Notes: generated from the letters alone by a model not told the origin. A stretch of DNA of 64,000 nt from Ehretia macrophylla (GCA_037974665.1 CM075764.1:76462325-76526324); one strand, 5' to 3'; positions 34,251-47,637 are shown, counted from the stretch's first letter. Numbers and translations: made by a program.

Positions 34251-36482
34251 TTGAAGAGAAACGTTATATCGGATGAATCAAATTATATAAATACAAGAAT
34301 AAGGCAGAAAAATTCATCCATGGATCTTTAAAACGAATAAAGAATGAAATAGCTACTTGAACATCTAAATAGTTCAAAGTTTAATTATAAAAGCAAATAA
34401 AGTTTTGATGAATACATTTATCGCGAAGAACGAAAGAAAAAAACTTCACCTTTGCTGAAAAAGTTGCTCTACACGTCTGGAATAAGCTTTTGCTCAGATC
34501 TTTCCCTTCGTGAGAGAAAGAGAGAAATCTCAAAGGAGATGATGCAATTGTAGAGCTTGAGATAGAGAACTTTATATAGGTAAAAATATGCAAGGTACTT
34601 TTGTATGAAAACAAAATCCAAAAGAGTAAAGGATTAGGACTTTGATGTATCTTTTAATTATGTAATACAATGAAAATCCTTTTCCACGTCAAATTTTTTC
34701 CATGTAGCCGCCCCACCCAAGCCTCAAATGCCCCAAACCCAACGCCCTACCTTGGGTCACGTGCCTAGGGTCAAGGTTTAACCCAGATGCTCTAATTCAA
34801 TTTTAATTAATTCTAAAGTCCAAATCTAGTCTACCATTTAAGAATAGAACCTTTCTCCAATTATGAAAAAAATTATCTTAAATATTTAGTAGTTTTTAGA
34901 CTTTAATTAATTAATTATTTAATTATCATTTAATAATTATTTAATCTAAAATTCTACCAATAATCAAAATAGAAACTCCTTTCAAAAATAGAAAAGTCTA
35001 TTTATGACTTCTAATTGTCAATGGATTAAATCTTCTCTTCAATTTAGTAATTATTTATTTTAGTAGATACACTTATAAGGTAAATGGCTAAAAGGGGGAC
35101 CAAAACATAATTATCCTTCTACTAAAAATGATCAAAATATTCTCGCTAGTTTCCCATCAATATTTTGTCATTTTAACCTTAGTCTATTTCACCAAAAGAC
35201 TATGGTTGCACTCCAAGATAATTACTGTATGAACATGAGTTAGTCAATAACATATGACGCTTAGTCTTTAGACCAACTAAGTGATATTGACCAAATCGCC
35301 CCTCTACACTCACTCATAGCCAAGACAGGTTTACCAAGTGTACTATCACATTTTTGACTACATCTTGTTCTCCTTAGAACCTCTAACCCATAAACTAACC
35401 ATCATTCAGAAGTTATCCACTAAGACATGGGAGTTACTCATAAGTCTAACAACCAGTACAACAAACTGTACTACTATACATAAATTTTGGATGATCAACC
35501 TGGATCTTTCTAAGCGAGTGATTATTGTATAGATTCCTTATTGCATACGCATGTCCCTTCAAACCAAGTCTAGATACCCAAACCACAGAGCTGTTGACCC
35601 ATATATAAGATCTCACCCATAGTGATTCAAAGTGCAAGAACTTGACTTCGTCAATTCATCCATATATGCTTAAGATTAATAGCATTGGCCCACTTAGAAG
35701 CTAGTAGGTATAGGTGACCTCTATATTCGATAGTACTTATTTAGAGTATCACACCTATGGTGGCCCGTCCAATGCATACACATGAATAAGTGAAGTAAGT
35801 CTTGAACCCTATCCATGATCAAGGTAGACCACCCTTCTATAAAAAGAACTTATTCACAATAACTTCTACCATAGTAGAGTGCCCAACTTTACTTCTTAGT
35901 TATGGACTAAATAGTTTTGCTTAACAAGTAACCATAACTTAGACCTTATGTATGTAACCACCATGTAACTAAGTCAACACTTGAAGCAAGGACCTCTCAT
36001 ACATATATATAAGTCAACCATATAAGAGACAAACTATCACGACCCCATTTTTAATAACACAGTCTCTGATGCCATATAAGTTAAAATAATATCCAAACTT
36101 ATATAAACAATGACAATCCTGGGATCTTGATGCCACATGCTTAAAAAGATCACTCCTCCTAAGTCTGCAAAGACACACTACAAAAGCCCGATCACTAATA
36201 TCCATAAAATAGTACATCAGAACCATTAAATACTCCTCAAATACATTCAAGAATTTATTACAACAGACTATCATATCAACTCTTTAATACCAAAGAATAC
36301 ATCTCTATAATAATTCCCCAAAACATCATTATCTACACAAACTCCACAAATAGTATAAACATCATCTAAAGCAAGATAAGCAAACCAGTCACTTCCAATC
36401 TCCTTGAGGCTCAAACTCAGATTCACCTGAAATGGTTATGAAATGGGGTGAGCTTCACAAGCTCAGTGGGAGTGGGAGTGGG

Positions 36483-36515
36483 AGCGCGCGCGCGCGCGGG
36501 GGGGGGGGGGGGGGG
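36483..36515. repeat. (GC)n followed by an 18-G run
   Basis: GCGCGCGCGCGCGC is followed by a run of about 18 G. LTR2 at the equivalent place (43274-43295) has GGGGAGGGGAGGGGAAGG, so the tract arose after the two LTRs separated or by slippage of a G-rich precursor. Confidence 0.9.
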
Positions 36516-37678
36516 TGTGAATGGGAAGGTTTTGAAAAAGCTTTTAAATTGGAAATCCTTTTATAAACTTAAATTTAAAACCATATGTGAGCAATAAGCA
36601 CTTAAAAGAGAATGTATAAACACTGGGCACCAAAGTACATTTAGCTAGCATGCAACCATTAGGCATTTCAAAGCAATTAACCTTCATTTGAAACAATATA
36701 TAAACTTTAAGAACTCAAGCACATTTAATTCAAGTAAGCACATAAAGCTATATAACCACACAAGAAAGGATACACTAACAATTGTTGATACCGTTCCTTA
36801 TACCACCATCACGAACTCTACCATTCTCCTTGTTACTCCTGATCAGGTGCATCCGGATACCGTAGAATCTACGACCTAACACCCCATGGACATGTTCTGT
36901 CCACACAAGTGAGGGAATCGGACCATGGTAGTCATGCCCTCGCCTAACAAGCCCGATGCCACCCATTGTGACACGACACTACCATGTCGCGCTTAAATAT
37001 TTGCATCTACATACAATCATTTAATCACGATTCGCTTCATTCAGAGAGGACAACAAAGTAGGTTGCCCCTCGATCACATTAACAATCAATAACACATTTG
37101 TTAGGTAACAAAGTAGGTTACCCAACCATTATCAAACACTTTTAAACATTTAAAATAACACTTAATATTTTACATGAACATTTCCATAAGTTGACCACAA
37201 TATCACTCAATAGCACCTTGACTCACAACATTGAACATCTAGCAAATAACCAACTCTTAACAAGATTATAATGCCACACAAGTGCATAAAACAACGTAAT
37301 TATGCTCTACAACATCTAACAATTAACATTTAACCCACTTATAAGCATTAGAAATGTACAACCTTTGCACAATCAACATATATGCCAACTATAATGCAAT
37401 ATAAGTGCAAAACATTAGCAAAACTAAGCATCAAACAAGATTAGTAATCAAAATGCAAAATATGCACCATTGCTGGAATTTTCCAATAATTCACCAATAT
37501 CACTCTAAATTCCACCAAAATTGCATCCAAGCCATGAAATTATGTACAAGCATTTATCTAATATTTAGGGAGCAATTTAAACATTTAAACCACAAAAATG
37601 CAACCCAACACTATTGCTGGAAAATTTTCCAGCAACACACATTTCACACATTCAGCCTCCAATCTTGTTTCGAAGGCT

Positions 37679-37683
37679 CTAAA
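37679..37683. other. CTAAA target duplication, left
   Basis: CTAAA matches 41675-41679 on the other side of the solo LTR. Confidence 0.9.
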
Positions 37684-40600
37684 TGTAACGCCGCGATCCC
37701 TCACGAGACCGGAGGCTCTAATAACCATGCTATTCTCAACCCAATACCAAACCCGGTCACAAAATTTTAGGGAAAAACGGACAGAGTTTCCTCTGTACCG
37801 CGGACATTTTTCAAACCTGTAAATGCTCAAAATAGCCACAATATACTAAAACAAGATTTTATAATTAAAATTCAAAGGTTCAAGGTCATCCAAGCCAGGA
37901 GACAAACAACAGCTCCAAATCACACATGCATGCACCCAACTTAACTTTTCATTAAACCTTTTTAACATGCCATCCTATGATAACATTAGAGCAATTTTAG
38001 AAGTTGAAATTAACACATCTAAACATACACCCCCAAGCATGCAAGAACTAAAAGGAGAATTAAAAGTTATTACAAACCATAATATCTCAAAGCTAACATT
38101 ACAACCAACAGCTTTCAACTTGCAACTACAAGAATATACATAGCCTTAAGGCCACAAAATAGATCATGCTATAGCAATACAAGTACACCATGTAACAACA
38201 AGAAGGCAAATCCACCTTAGACAACAAACACACAACAACTAGGGCAAAGACTCAGCCTGAACTTCTTCATCTTCCACTAGCACCTCAACTAGTTGGGGTT
38301 CACCCTCAGCACTTCCTGAAACATGTTTAGCGAGGTATGAGCAATCACAATTGCTCAGTGAGGGATAAGGTCTACCGGGGACGTGCAATGCAGCAACTTA
38401 ACACAATTAATACAATAGATAAACAGTGAATAACAATTCTAATACCACATTTTAAAAGGATACAATCGATAACCCTTATCACTCCAAATCTTCGATCCCC
38501 GATCCACGAACCACGATCTCAATCTCGATATGCCGGCATCCCTTACACCAATGGGTACTCCGGATGTACCCGATCCTACGACCCAACACCCCCTGGCAAT
38601 CTCCGGACCAGGCGAGTGAGGGAATAGCAGACGGAGCTAAGGCAACCAACACTGGCAAGCCCGATGCCGCCCAGCGAGGCCATCGCATCCGCCGTGACAA
38701 TGAGGTTGCGCAACCACGATGCAATGCAAGAATGATAACAATGACAATATAATCAGGAAACACATTTAAGGACAAAGTAAGTTGTTCTCACACCAAGTTA
38801 CAATTTAGCAATAATAAGCATATATCAATTACGCAATTATACTAAACAATATACTCTTTTAGAAAGAAAATAAACTATGATGCACGTAAGGATGCAGGTC
38901 CCTCACCTCTACCGAGCTCCAAGATGTAAGTTTGAATCACATCATTTCCAGTCACCTTGAACCTATGAGCAAACATTACTTCAATTACTCTTTAACTACA
39001 ACATTCATTCTAAGTTAGCTAACTTATAACTTCGCTTATTTAGCATATATACAATATCTATTAGAATTCTATTTTTAACAAAACACCACTTTTATATACT
39101 TTAACTTAGCATATATTCCATATTTTCAATAGTCTACAAGTTAATTAAGAAGATAGTTCAAAAACTTATATGAGAATGATTCAACCAGCATGCTATAACT
39201 AGATATAAATCGAGCTAGAATTTAGTTTAACTAAAATCAACACATGAGCCTGCAGTTACTCATACTATTTCTCATTTTACTTTAGTTAATAACTTGTACA
39301 AGAAATTAATTCACTCCACATAACAATAAACTAGCCATTAACTCAACTCAAAGAATTTCTCCAAAGGATATATAGATAATAAAGGTTAGGTTACTTTAAT
39401 GTTCAAATGACACATTCATTCACAATGACACTACCCAGTCTTTTACTACTTTAATGAACTTCTAATTCATATTCTACTTTACTTACAATAGTTAGTAATA
39501 TCTCTATGAAGATAGCCCAACATTAACACATAGGGAAATAAATGCATTTATCAACTAATAGAAAAGTTAACTATAAACCATTTAATAACTAACATACTAT
39601 TTTAGGAAAATAACTATACTTCAAGCTAAGATTCTAACATATCACTAGTAGTATTAACTTAAGTTAATTACATTTAACATATAATAGACAACTATCAACT
39701 TACAATTAACCTTACATGTAGTTTCAAAAAGCATTAAACACATTCTTCCACATAGTTTACTTGACCTTTCTAAGTGTTCACTAGTTGCACATTGATAACA
39801 ACAACTAATTCTAACAGTTGAATTGTTTAGCATATATAGAAACATTACCTATGTCTAAAAGTGGTGACCATCACAACTCTACTAGCATTTCTCATTCACA
39901 GTCGAATAGAATAGCTTTCAATTTAAATTAACTTTACTAGCAATTAGATTTCAATTACAATTCATGAAAACAACATAACAATAAGAGCCCCATTACGTTA
40001 TTAATCATCCAAGGACACTACACAATAAGGTCTTGATCGAATACATCCAATTAGAACTGAATTATATCATTACTATAGCAAAATAACAACAAAATTCAGA
40101 TTCTCGCGTAACAGGGCATTTCTGACACATCTCACCAAAATGATCATAACTTGCTCTAGACAACTCCAATTAATGCACCGTAAAAAGCTGTAGAAACTAG
40201 ACTTGTAAGGATTTCTAATGGTATATAATTCAACGCCTAATCCTTCTCCAATTAATACAGTTTGAAGCTCAAAGTTGCCTCAATGCAGTTAGAATAGAAG
40301 CAGTTTATACAAGCAAATAAACAGTTTTACAAAAGGGCATATACAAGATACAATTAGAATTACATCAAAAATTCCACACCAACTTGAAACTACATTTAAA
40401 CATTCAAGAAGTCATGCCAAGGTCTTAGAAGCGCGAGACAACCGAAATTGCACCTAAACCCCTTTGTTATTCAAGCTATTTCTCCTCCAAACCAAAGTTA
40501 ATGATTCAAATTTAAAGGGAAACTCTACCAACCTTCTAACTAACCCTCAAAGAACCCTTTCAACCCTGTAACTCATTCAAACGCCGGCAATAACCTCGAA

Positions 40601-41674
40601 AGCCCCAAATTCCCTCTTATAGCTTTACACTACACCTACCTCATCCGGGCTTCAAACAAGGATTAGCAAAGCTTCTATAGCACCTAGGTAGCCTAAGGAT
40701 ACCAAAAGTAGAGCCTGAATCCACCCGGATTCGTCTTAACCCCGAAACCCCTTTATTAAAGTCGACTATTTTACGTTTTATGCGATTTTAGAGCAATTCA
40801 AGTGCACGGGGCTATTAGACTACCTTCATTAGCACCTAAGGCATCTATTAGGAGTGTTGAATCAAGCTAATTCGAGCAATTACACAAAACCCTAGAAAAA
40901 CATCACTATTCACCTCATGAATTAAACTAACGATTCCAACCGTTTAAAAAGCGAAACAATGGTTCAAATATGTTCTCTAGCACTCATATACAAGGTATAA
41001 TAGCATAGATAATCAATACAATAGCATTTGAACACATTTTCAACAAATCAAGAAAATAGCAACTATTTTAAAATGCGAAAATAAGCCGTGAAATCCCTCA
41101 CCAATGCATGTAGGAGCTCCTAGGAGGCTAGTAGACACCCTAAACCACTTGCACCTAGCTTGGCTTGGCTTGGAATGAGGATTTGTTGAGCAAAAAAACT
41201 CTATTTCTTCTCCTATGCAATTCTCGGATTTGCTACAGTGTTTTCAGCATGCTCTTTTTTTTTTTTTTGCTAAGTTATGAGCTAATGTGTGTGTTGTGTG
41301 AGTTATATATTAAATGGGGCTAAGTTGCTTGCTTAAATGGTTCACTAAATGCGCTTAGTTAGCTTAAAACGAGCCTAGATAGTAAAATGAATGCTAGCTA
41401 ATTCATTCCCTAAGTTATGTTACGTAACACTATTCATACAACTACAAAAATCATTTTCTAAACGAGCTCTCCTATCGCCTCTAGCTCAAATGCACATTTT
41501 TCCTACTACTCTAACAATTAATATGATTTAATAAAAATGCTAATTCGCTAATAGCATGAAGTTAAAAATGGAGTGAATAGTAATTTAAGAAGACAGTTAA
41601 TAATGCACAGAAGGAAATGCGCAAACAAGGGATGCAACAGTAATTGAATGCATGGCTAAAACTCGGGCGTCACA
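37684..41674 (-). repeat. 4 kb Tekay-type solo LTR with CTAAA target duplication
   Basis: It begins TGTAACGCCGCGATCC and ends CTCGGGCGTCACA, and is flanked by CTAAA at 37679-37683 and 41675-41679. The empty site is visible in LTR2 at about 44495 (GGTTCTAAATCTTACTATG), which confirms the insertion. It is related to the LTR at 3274-5750 but about 1.5 kb longer; the extra part is roughly 38840-40295. No coding interior was found. Confidence 0.9.
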
Positions 41675-41679
41675 CTAAA
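41675..41679. other. CTAAA target duplication, right
   Basis: CTAAA matches 37679-37683. Confidence 0.9.
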
Positions 41680-42487
41680 TCTTGCTATGGTCATGTATAT
41701 ATGTATATGAATTACATATCTAAGTTAGGAATGAAGATTAACTACATTTCTAAGCTACAAATTCAACTTACAACACATTTTACCAAGCTACAACATTTCA
41801 TGGTTCAATCATATATCTATGCATATATATCACTCTCAAGGCCTCACTCATCAAGATACACATGCATTATCAACATATATAACACAAATACATGAATTTA
41901 TAACCAAAATGCAAACTTTGAAAGTTTAGATTTGAAAACCCCTCACCTATTTTTGAAGAATAAATTAAGAACAAGCATGGTTGTGTAATGGAGAAGCTAA
42001 ATCTACTTGGTCTTGGCCTAAACTGCACTCTTTGATCTTCAATTTCTCTCAAAACCCTAGCTTTCTTCTTTTTTCTTTCTTTTTTCTTTCTAGCTTTGGC
42101 TGCTTTTGGCTCTTCATTTTCTCTTGTTTTGTTTTGATTTTGCTAAGTCAATTGGTCAAGCTTAAGTCAATATAAGTAGGCTTGGTCAATGACAAACAAA
42201 ATATCCACAAGGTTAAATGACTACTAGTGAAACACCCTTTTTATGATAATGCCAAACATGTCCTCAAATGTTGAAAGACTACTAATTCATCAACAATTAC
42301 AATAATGACCACTTTGTCCTCGTTTGCCAAATTAAATGAAATACCAATTAAATTACAAATACATGAAGTCTAAATGCACATATTATTTACCAATAATATA
42401 TAAATCACTTAAATGCACATGTTACTTTCAAATAATAATGAAAGTAAATAAATGCACATAAAATGCTGGTTGAGGTTGGGACTCACA

Positions 42488-42502
42488 TCCTCCCCTCCTT
42501 AG
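42488..42502 (-). other. Polypurine tract of the non-autonomous element
   Basis: On the minus strand CTAAGGAGGGGAGGA directly precedes the start of LTR1 (TGTGAGTCCC). It fits a plus-strand primer. Confidence 0.85.
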
Positions 42503-42822
42503 AATAATTTTATCCTCGAAATTCACTCATTTAAGGCTATGAGAACTTCATTCAAGCAAACATCTAAACATCATTACTTCAAGAGAGATCCTCTTTACCC
42601 CTATCAAAGTCTCTTTTATCATTCGTTGAATCAAGCTAAAGCCTCGACATATGTAAGAACATCAAAGCCACATTGCAACCCAAGGAATCATAGCCTTTAA
42701 CTCAACCTTCATTTACAAAGCTCTTAAAGAATCATAGTCTATAACTCAGGCTCAAGAAATCAGGCTCAACTTATATAAATTATTATCATAACCAATTTTA
42801 TCCCAAGGGTTCACAACCTATA

Positions 42823-42834
42823 GCTCTGATACCA
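42823..42834 (-). other. Primer-binding site of the non-autonomous element
   Basis: On the minus strand TGGTATCAGAGC, two bases from LTR2. It is an exact initiator-tRNA-Met type match. Confidence 0.9.
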
Positions 42835-42836
42835 CC

Positions 42837-44332
42837 TGTCACAACCCCATTTTCAATAACACAGTCTCTGATGCCATAGAAATTAAAATAATATCCAAGC
42901 TTACATGAACAACGACAATCCTGGGATCGTGATGCCACGAGCTTAAGAAGATCACTCATCCTAAGTCTGCAAAGACACACTACAAAAGCCCGATCACTAA
43001 TATCCATAAAATAGTACATCAGAGCCATTAAATACTCCTCAAATACATTCAAGAATTTATTACAATAGACCTTCATATCAACTCTTTAACACCAAAGAAT
43101 ACATCTCTATAATAATTCTCCAATACATCATAATCTACATAAACTCCACAAATAGTATAAACATCATCCAAAGCAAGATAAACAAATCAATCACTTCCAA
43201 GATTTCCTTGAGGCTCAAACTCAGCTTCACCTGAAATGGTTATGAAATGGGGTGAGCTTCACAAGCTCAGTGAAGGGGAGGGGAGGGGAAGGAGGTGAAC
43301 GGGAAGCTTTTGGAAAAGCTTTTAACTTGGAAATCCTTTTGAAAGCGTGCATTTAAAACCATATGCGAGCAATGAGCACTTAAAAGAGAATGTATAAACA
43401 CTAGGCACCAAAGTACATTTAGCTAGCATGCAACCTTTAGGAATTTCAAAGCAATTAACCTCCATTTGAAACAATATATAAACTTTAAGAACTCAAGCAC
43501 ATTTAATTCAAACTCAGCTTCACCTGAAATAGTTGTTGATGTCGCTCCTTATACCACCATCACGAACTCTACCATTCTCCTTGTTACTTTCGATCAGGTG
43601 CATCCGGATACCCTGAACTCTACGACCTATCACTCCATGGATATGTTCCATCTACACGAGTGAAGGAATTAGACCATAGTAGTCATGCCCTCACTTGGCA
43701 AGCCCGATGCCTCCCCGTGTGACACGACACTATCATGCCGCGCTTAAACATTCGCATTAAACATTTGTATGCACATTCAATAATTTAATCACGCATTTGC
43801 TTCATTCAGAGAGGACAACAAAGTAGGTTGCCCCTCAATCACATTAACAATCAATAGCACATTTGTTAGGTAACAAAGTAGGTTACCCAACTATTAGCAA
43901 ACACTTTTAAACATTTAAAATAGCACTTAGCATTTCACATGAACATTTCCATAAGTTGACCACATTATCACTCAATAGCACCTTGACTTACAACATTGAA
44001 CATCTAGCACATAACCAACTCTTAATTAGATTATAATGCCACACAATTGCATAAAAAAACATAATCATGCTCTACAACATCTAACAATTAACATTTAACT
44101 AACATTTTATCCAACATTTAACCCACTTATAAGCATTAGAAATGTACAACCTTTGCACAATCAACATATATGCCAACTATAATGCAATATAAGTGCAAAA
44201 CATTAACAAAACTAAGCATAAAACAAGATTAATAAGCAAAATGCAAAATATGCACCTTTGCTGGAATTTTCCAAAAATTCACCAAAATCACTCTAAATTA
44301 CACCAAAATTGCATCCAAGCCATGAAATTATG

Positions 44333-44376
<44 letters not shown>

Positions 44377-45300
44377 AGCATTTAGGGAGCAATTTAAACA
44401 TTTAAACCACAAAAATGCAACCCAACACTATTGCTGGAAAATTTTCCAGCAACACATTTTACACATTCAACTTCCAATCTTGCTTCCAAGGTTCTAAATC
44501 TTACTATGAACATATATATATGTATATGAATTATATATCTAAGCTAGAAATGAAGATTAACTACATTTCTAAGCTACAAATTCAACTTACAATACATTTT
44601 AGCAAGCTACAATATTTCATGGTTCAATCATGTATCTATGCATCTATATCACTCTCAAGGCCTCACTTATCAAGATACACATGCATTATCCAAATATATA
44701 ACACAAATACATGAATTTATAACCAAAATGCAAACTTTGAAAGTTTAGATTTGAAAACCCCTCACCTATTTTTGAAGAATAAAACAAGAACATGAATGGC
44801 TGTGGAATGGAGAAGCTAAATCTACTTGGTGTTGGCCTAAAATGTACTATTTGATCTTTAATTTCTCTCAAAACCCTAGCTTTATTCTTCCCTCTTTCTC
44901 TCTAGCTTTGGCCGATTTTGGCTCTTCATTTTCTCTTGTTTTTGCTTTTATTTTGCTAAGTCAAATGTTCAAGCTTAAGTCAATATAAGTGGTCTTGGTC
45001 AATGCTAGGCAAAATATCCACAACGTTAAATGACTACTAATGAAACACCATTTTATGATAATGTCAAACATGTCCTTAAATGTTTAAAGACTACTAATTC
45101 ATCAACAATTCCAATAATGACCACTTTGTCCTAGTTTGCCAAATTAAATGAAATGCCAATTAAATTACAAATACATGAAGTCTAAATGCACATATTATTT
45201 ACCAATAATAAATAAATCACTTAAATGCACATGTTATTCTCAAATAATGATGAAAGTAAATAAATGCACATAAAATGCATGGTAAAGGTTGGGTCTCACA
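42837..45300 (-). repeat. LTR2 (5' LTR) of the non-autonomous element
   Basis: It begins TGTCACAACCCCATTTTC and ends GGTTGGGTCTCACA. It carries a (TA)n expansion at 44336-44375 that LTR1 lacks. Confidence 0.88.
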
Positions 45301-45409
45301 TAAACATACTCATAAAGTAAGATGACATTCAATTAATCATTGCAAATATTCAAATATATTGATACCAAAGTGCTAGTGGTCTTTTGGGAATATCCCATTC
45401 CTAACATCT

Positions 45410-46083
45410 TTTCCCACTACGAGTAGTACATTCAATGGTTTGTGAGACCACATGTTCTTCCTGGCTATTTTGCTCTAGATCTATATGTACTCCATCATTT
45501 ATGTATGTATTCTCAAGTTGTTATTCTTCATCTGGATTTGGGGGATCCATGGTTGATGCATGGTAAAGAACACCAGTAGTAGTGCTTCTATAAAAAATAA
45601 TCCCCATCAACTTATAATTTTCACATCATTTTCGACGAAATTGTGTAGCTTCAGGATGTTCTACATTAAGAAAAAAAATGTGCTAACATATTGCAAAAAA
45701 AGTTTCTTTAAAATAGAAGCCATTATATGAAAATGAAAATAGGAGCTTAGATGAATTACCGCTAAATAAGTTTCCCACTCAGAATCATTAGCAGTTACAG
45801 TGTTGGTTTCAGTATCTCATTCAAAGCCAGTTTGGTTAAGAAGTTCAGAGAACACACAATGATTTGTCCTTAACCAATCGAATTTTTGCTTGATTTGTTT
45901 CATTGTGAAACTTGGCCCAGCTATTTGATTAAACTCATTTAGAATTAATTTTCAAACCCTTGATGAAAATAAACCATTTTGTTGATTTCCCTTATTAACT
46001 TCATCAACTAAAATGTCAAGAAATTATTTTTCCACACAAGGGTCCCATAGAGCATTATCATTCTCAGAGGTTCGACTTGCCAT
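45410..46083 (-). pseudogene. Myb/SANT-like DNA-binding gene relic, two exons
   Basis: From ATG at 46083, exon 1 reads MASRTSENDNALWDPCVEK, then after a stop FLDILVDEVNKGNQQNGLFS, then after a second stop KLILNEFNQIAGPSFTMKQI and KQKFDWLRTNHCVFSELLNQ, then after a third stop DTETNTVTANDSEWETYLA. A GTAATT..TAG intron (about 45766-45663) leads to exon 2, HPEATQFRRK, with a further stop before CENYKLMGIIFY. The pattern fits the plant Myb/SANT-like domain (Myb_DNA-bind_3) found in Harbinger-associated and L10-interacting-MYB-type proteins. Two exon 1 stops are TGA where the family has Trp, consistent with TGG to TGA transitions. Phase across the intron does not match simply, so an indel may be present. 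The copia LTR cuts the gene at 45406. Confidence 0.82.
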
Positions 46084-46089
46084 CTATTA

Positions 46090-47230
46090 ATGATAGTAAA
46101 ATAAAATATTGTCAAGATAGTTACGGAAAATACCATCTTAATTCAAAATAATGCTTAACACACACACACACAAACACACACACATCAGTCTATTCGGATT
46201 AGTTCTGATTGGTTCTTGCTATAGGACATGTTAATTTATCTGGATATTGGCTCAGTTTTTCAAATTTATTAAAGTCAATGGCACTTCTGTAATTACAAAT
46301 GCCTACTATGGGATAGAAGAAGCCATAATAAGAATGCATTGAATCTATGAACAAATGGTATGCATTGTGTAATCATTGAATTAATTTTGATAAGAGAATC
46401 AGAGGTTAGACTATTGAGTAGTGTTAAACATTGTTGTTCATTCTTGAAATTTCCAGAATTTGTAATCAAAAGATATCTAAGGATATTTTGTAGAAAAAAG
46501 AATAGAAAATAAAATAAGTAGATTAGCATGTTAGTAGCTTACTGATTTCGAAAGAAAAATCTTGAACTTATAAATATGTGCTTTGCTATTCTACTGATCC
46601 AAGCCATTACGAAAACAAATTAAGCATCTAATAAACCTTCAACTCCATTCTGCCAATTTCTTCAAGTCCTATTATAAGCTAATATTTTATCTTCAACTAT
46701 CATATACATATATACCAACTAAAATCCACTTATCTCACTGTCCAAATACCAACAAGTAGCTGGCTCTCACACAGAACTGTTAGAGGAGAAAAAATATGAC
46801 ATATTAAGCCTAGTAAGCACAAGATTTATATATTGAAAGAGAAAGCAATATTGAAGATTAAATGGCAAAGAAAAGAATCTAATTAATTTGCAAAAAAAAA
46901 TATACAATTAAGCCTAGTAAGAACAAGTGATAGATAATGCTTTACAAAATCTTTAAGCTAACGATAACTTTGTATCTCTTGTCCTTATCTCTGCATACAT
47001 AACACTTATCTCTTTAGCTCAACACTACTTCTTTAACTATATAAGCATAATACACTTTCAACAAAAGAAACATAATACACTTTCAACAAGATTTATATAT
47101 TAAGCATGTTCATATATGAGATATTTGAGATCCTTCAGCAAGTATTATCTGAAACCAAACATCACGAAAACAAAATGCAAAAAAAAAAGTTAAAAAACCC
47201 AACCTTCTCGTGCGGATCTACGTTTGCAAA
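46090..47230. other. Unassigned AT-rich stretch
   Basis: No gene is recognised. A CA repeat lies at 46158-46184. The 78-codon minus frame at 46293-46529 is hydrophobic, low in complexity and matches nothing I know. Confidence 0.4.
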
Positions 47231-47242
47231 TTTGAGTAGACC

Positions 47243-47246
<4 letters not shown>

Positions 47247-47293
<47 letters not shown>

Positions 47294-47295
47294 GG
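47247..47295. repeat. (TA)n followed by a T run
   Basis: TA repeats followed by about 17 T. Confidence 0.95.
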
Positions 47296-47399
47296 TGCTA
47301 ATAGATTAGATTTGATATTGGTCAAGAAAGAAAAACAAAAAACTAATAGAGAAGACGCATCTGATGAAGAAAGAATAAAGAGAATATTTGGTAAAGTTA

Positions 47400-47637
47400 T
47401 AAAACATGTTTGGACTTAGAGTTGGCCTTATTTACAAAGTGTCATTAATGAAAAGAATGCTTCTTCATGTTTTGGATAGTTTTGGGAACAAAAAAGCAAA
47501 AGACATGTTAAAAGTGTTTTGTTGTTTTAGGTTTTAAGAATAGATTACTGAGAAGTGTTTTTGAAAATAATTTTTCAAAACACTTCCATCCAAACAATTT
47601 TTTTAGTTTTTAAAATGCATTCCATACAGGCCCAAAG
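47400..47637. repeat. Possible MITE
   Basis: The right end reads (minus strand) TTTGGGCCTGTATGGAATGC, a terminus common in small plant MITEs; the left part contains the related ACATGTTTGGACTTAGAG. The body is rich in GTGTTTT and AAAACACTT words. It runs into the 3' end of small ORF unit C. Target duplication is not certain. Confidence 0.4.

Larger units (their letters stand above)
36035..42487 (-). repeat. LTR1 (3' LTR) of the non-autonomous element
   Basis: It begins TATCACGACCCCATTTTT (the usual TG has become TA) and ends GGTTGGGACTCACA. It is split by the 4 kb LTR at 37684-41674. Frames such as 36014-36274 (minus) recur in LTR2 only because the LTRs are copies. Confidence 0.85.
36035..45300 (-). 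mobile_element. Non-autonomous Tekay-like element with long LTRs and a tiny interior
   Basis: It consists of LTR1 (36035-42487, about 2457 bp after removing the nested 37684-41679), a 349-bp interior (42488-42836), and LTR2 (42837-45300, 2464 bp). The interior has a polypurine tract at one end and an initiator-Met primer site at the other but no gag or pol. The flanks CAAAC (36030-36034) and TAAAC (45301-45305) are a 4/5-matching target duplication. Around 20 differences are seen over the first 260 aligned LTR bases, so it is not very young. Replication would need proteins from a related complete element. It lies inside the copia LTR 34252-45406. Confidence 0.88.
34252..45406 (-). repeat. Copia 5' LTR, split by a 9.3 kb nested element
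   Basis: The left edge is TGAAGAGAAACG beside the primer site. The right edge is ..TCCCATTCCTAACA at 45406 (minus strand TGTTAGGAATGGGATATTCC). Removing the nested element 36035-45305 leaves about 1884 bp, close to the related solo LTR of 1831 bp at 28303. On its right it interrupts the Myb/SANT-like relic. The matching 3' LTR of this copy was not identified. Confidence 0.8.

Noticed and set aside
36014..36274. 86-codon frame repeated at 42798-43076
   Set aside because: The two are equivalent positions of two LTR copies; the frame is broken in other LTRs of the family.
46293..46529. 78-codon hydrophobic minus frame
   Set aside because: It has no box, no repeat partner and no motif, so it was left as unassigned sequence.
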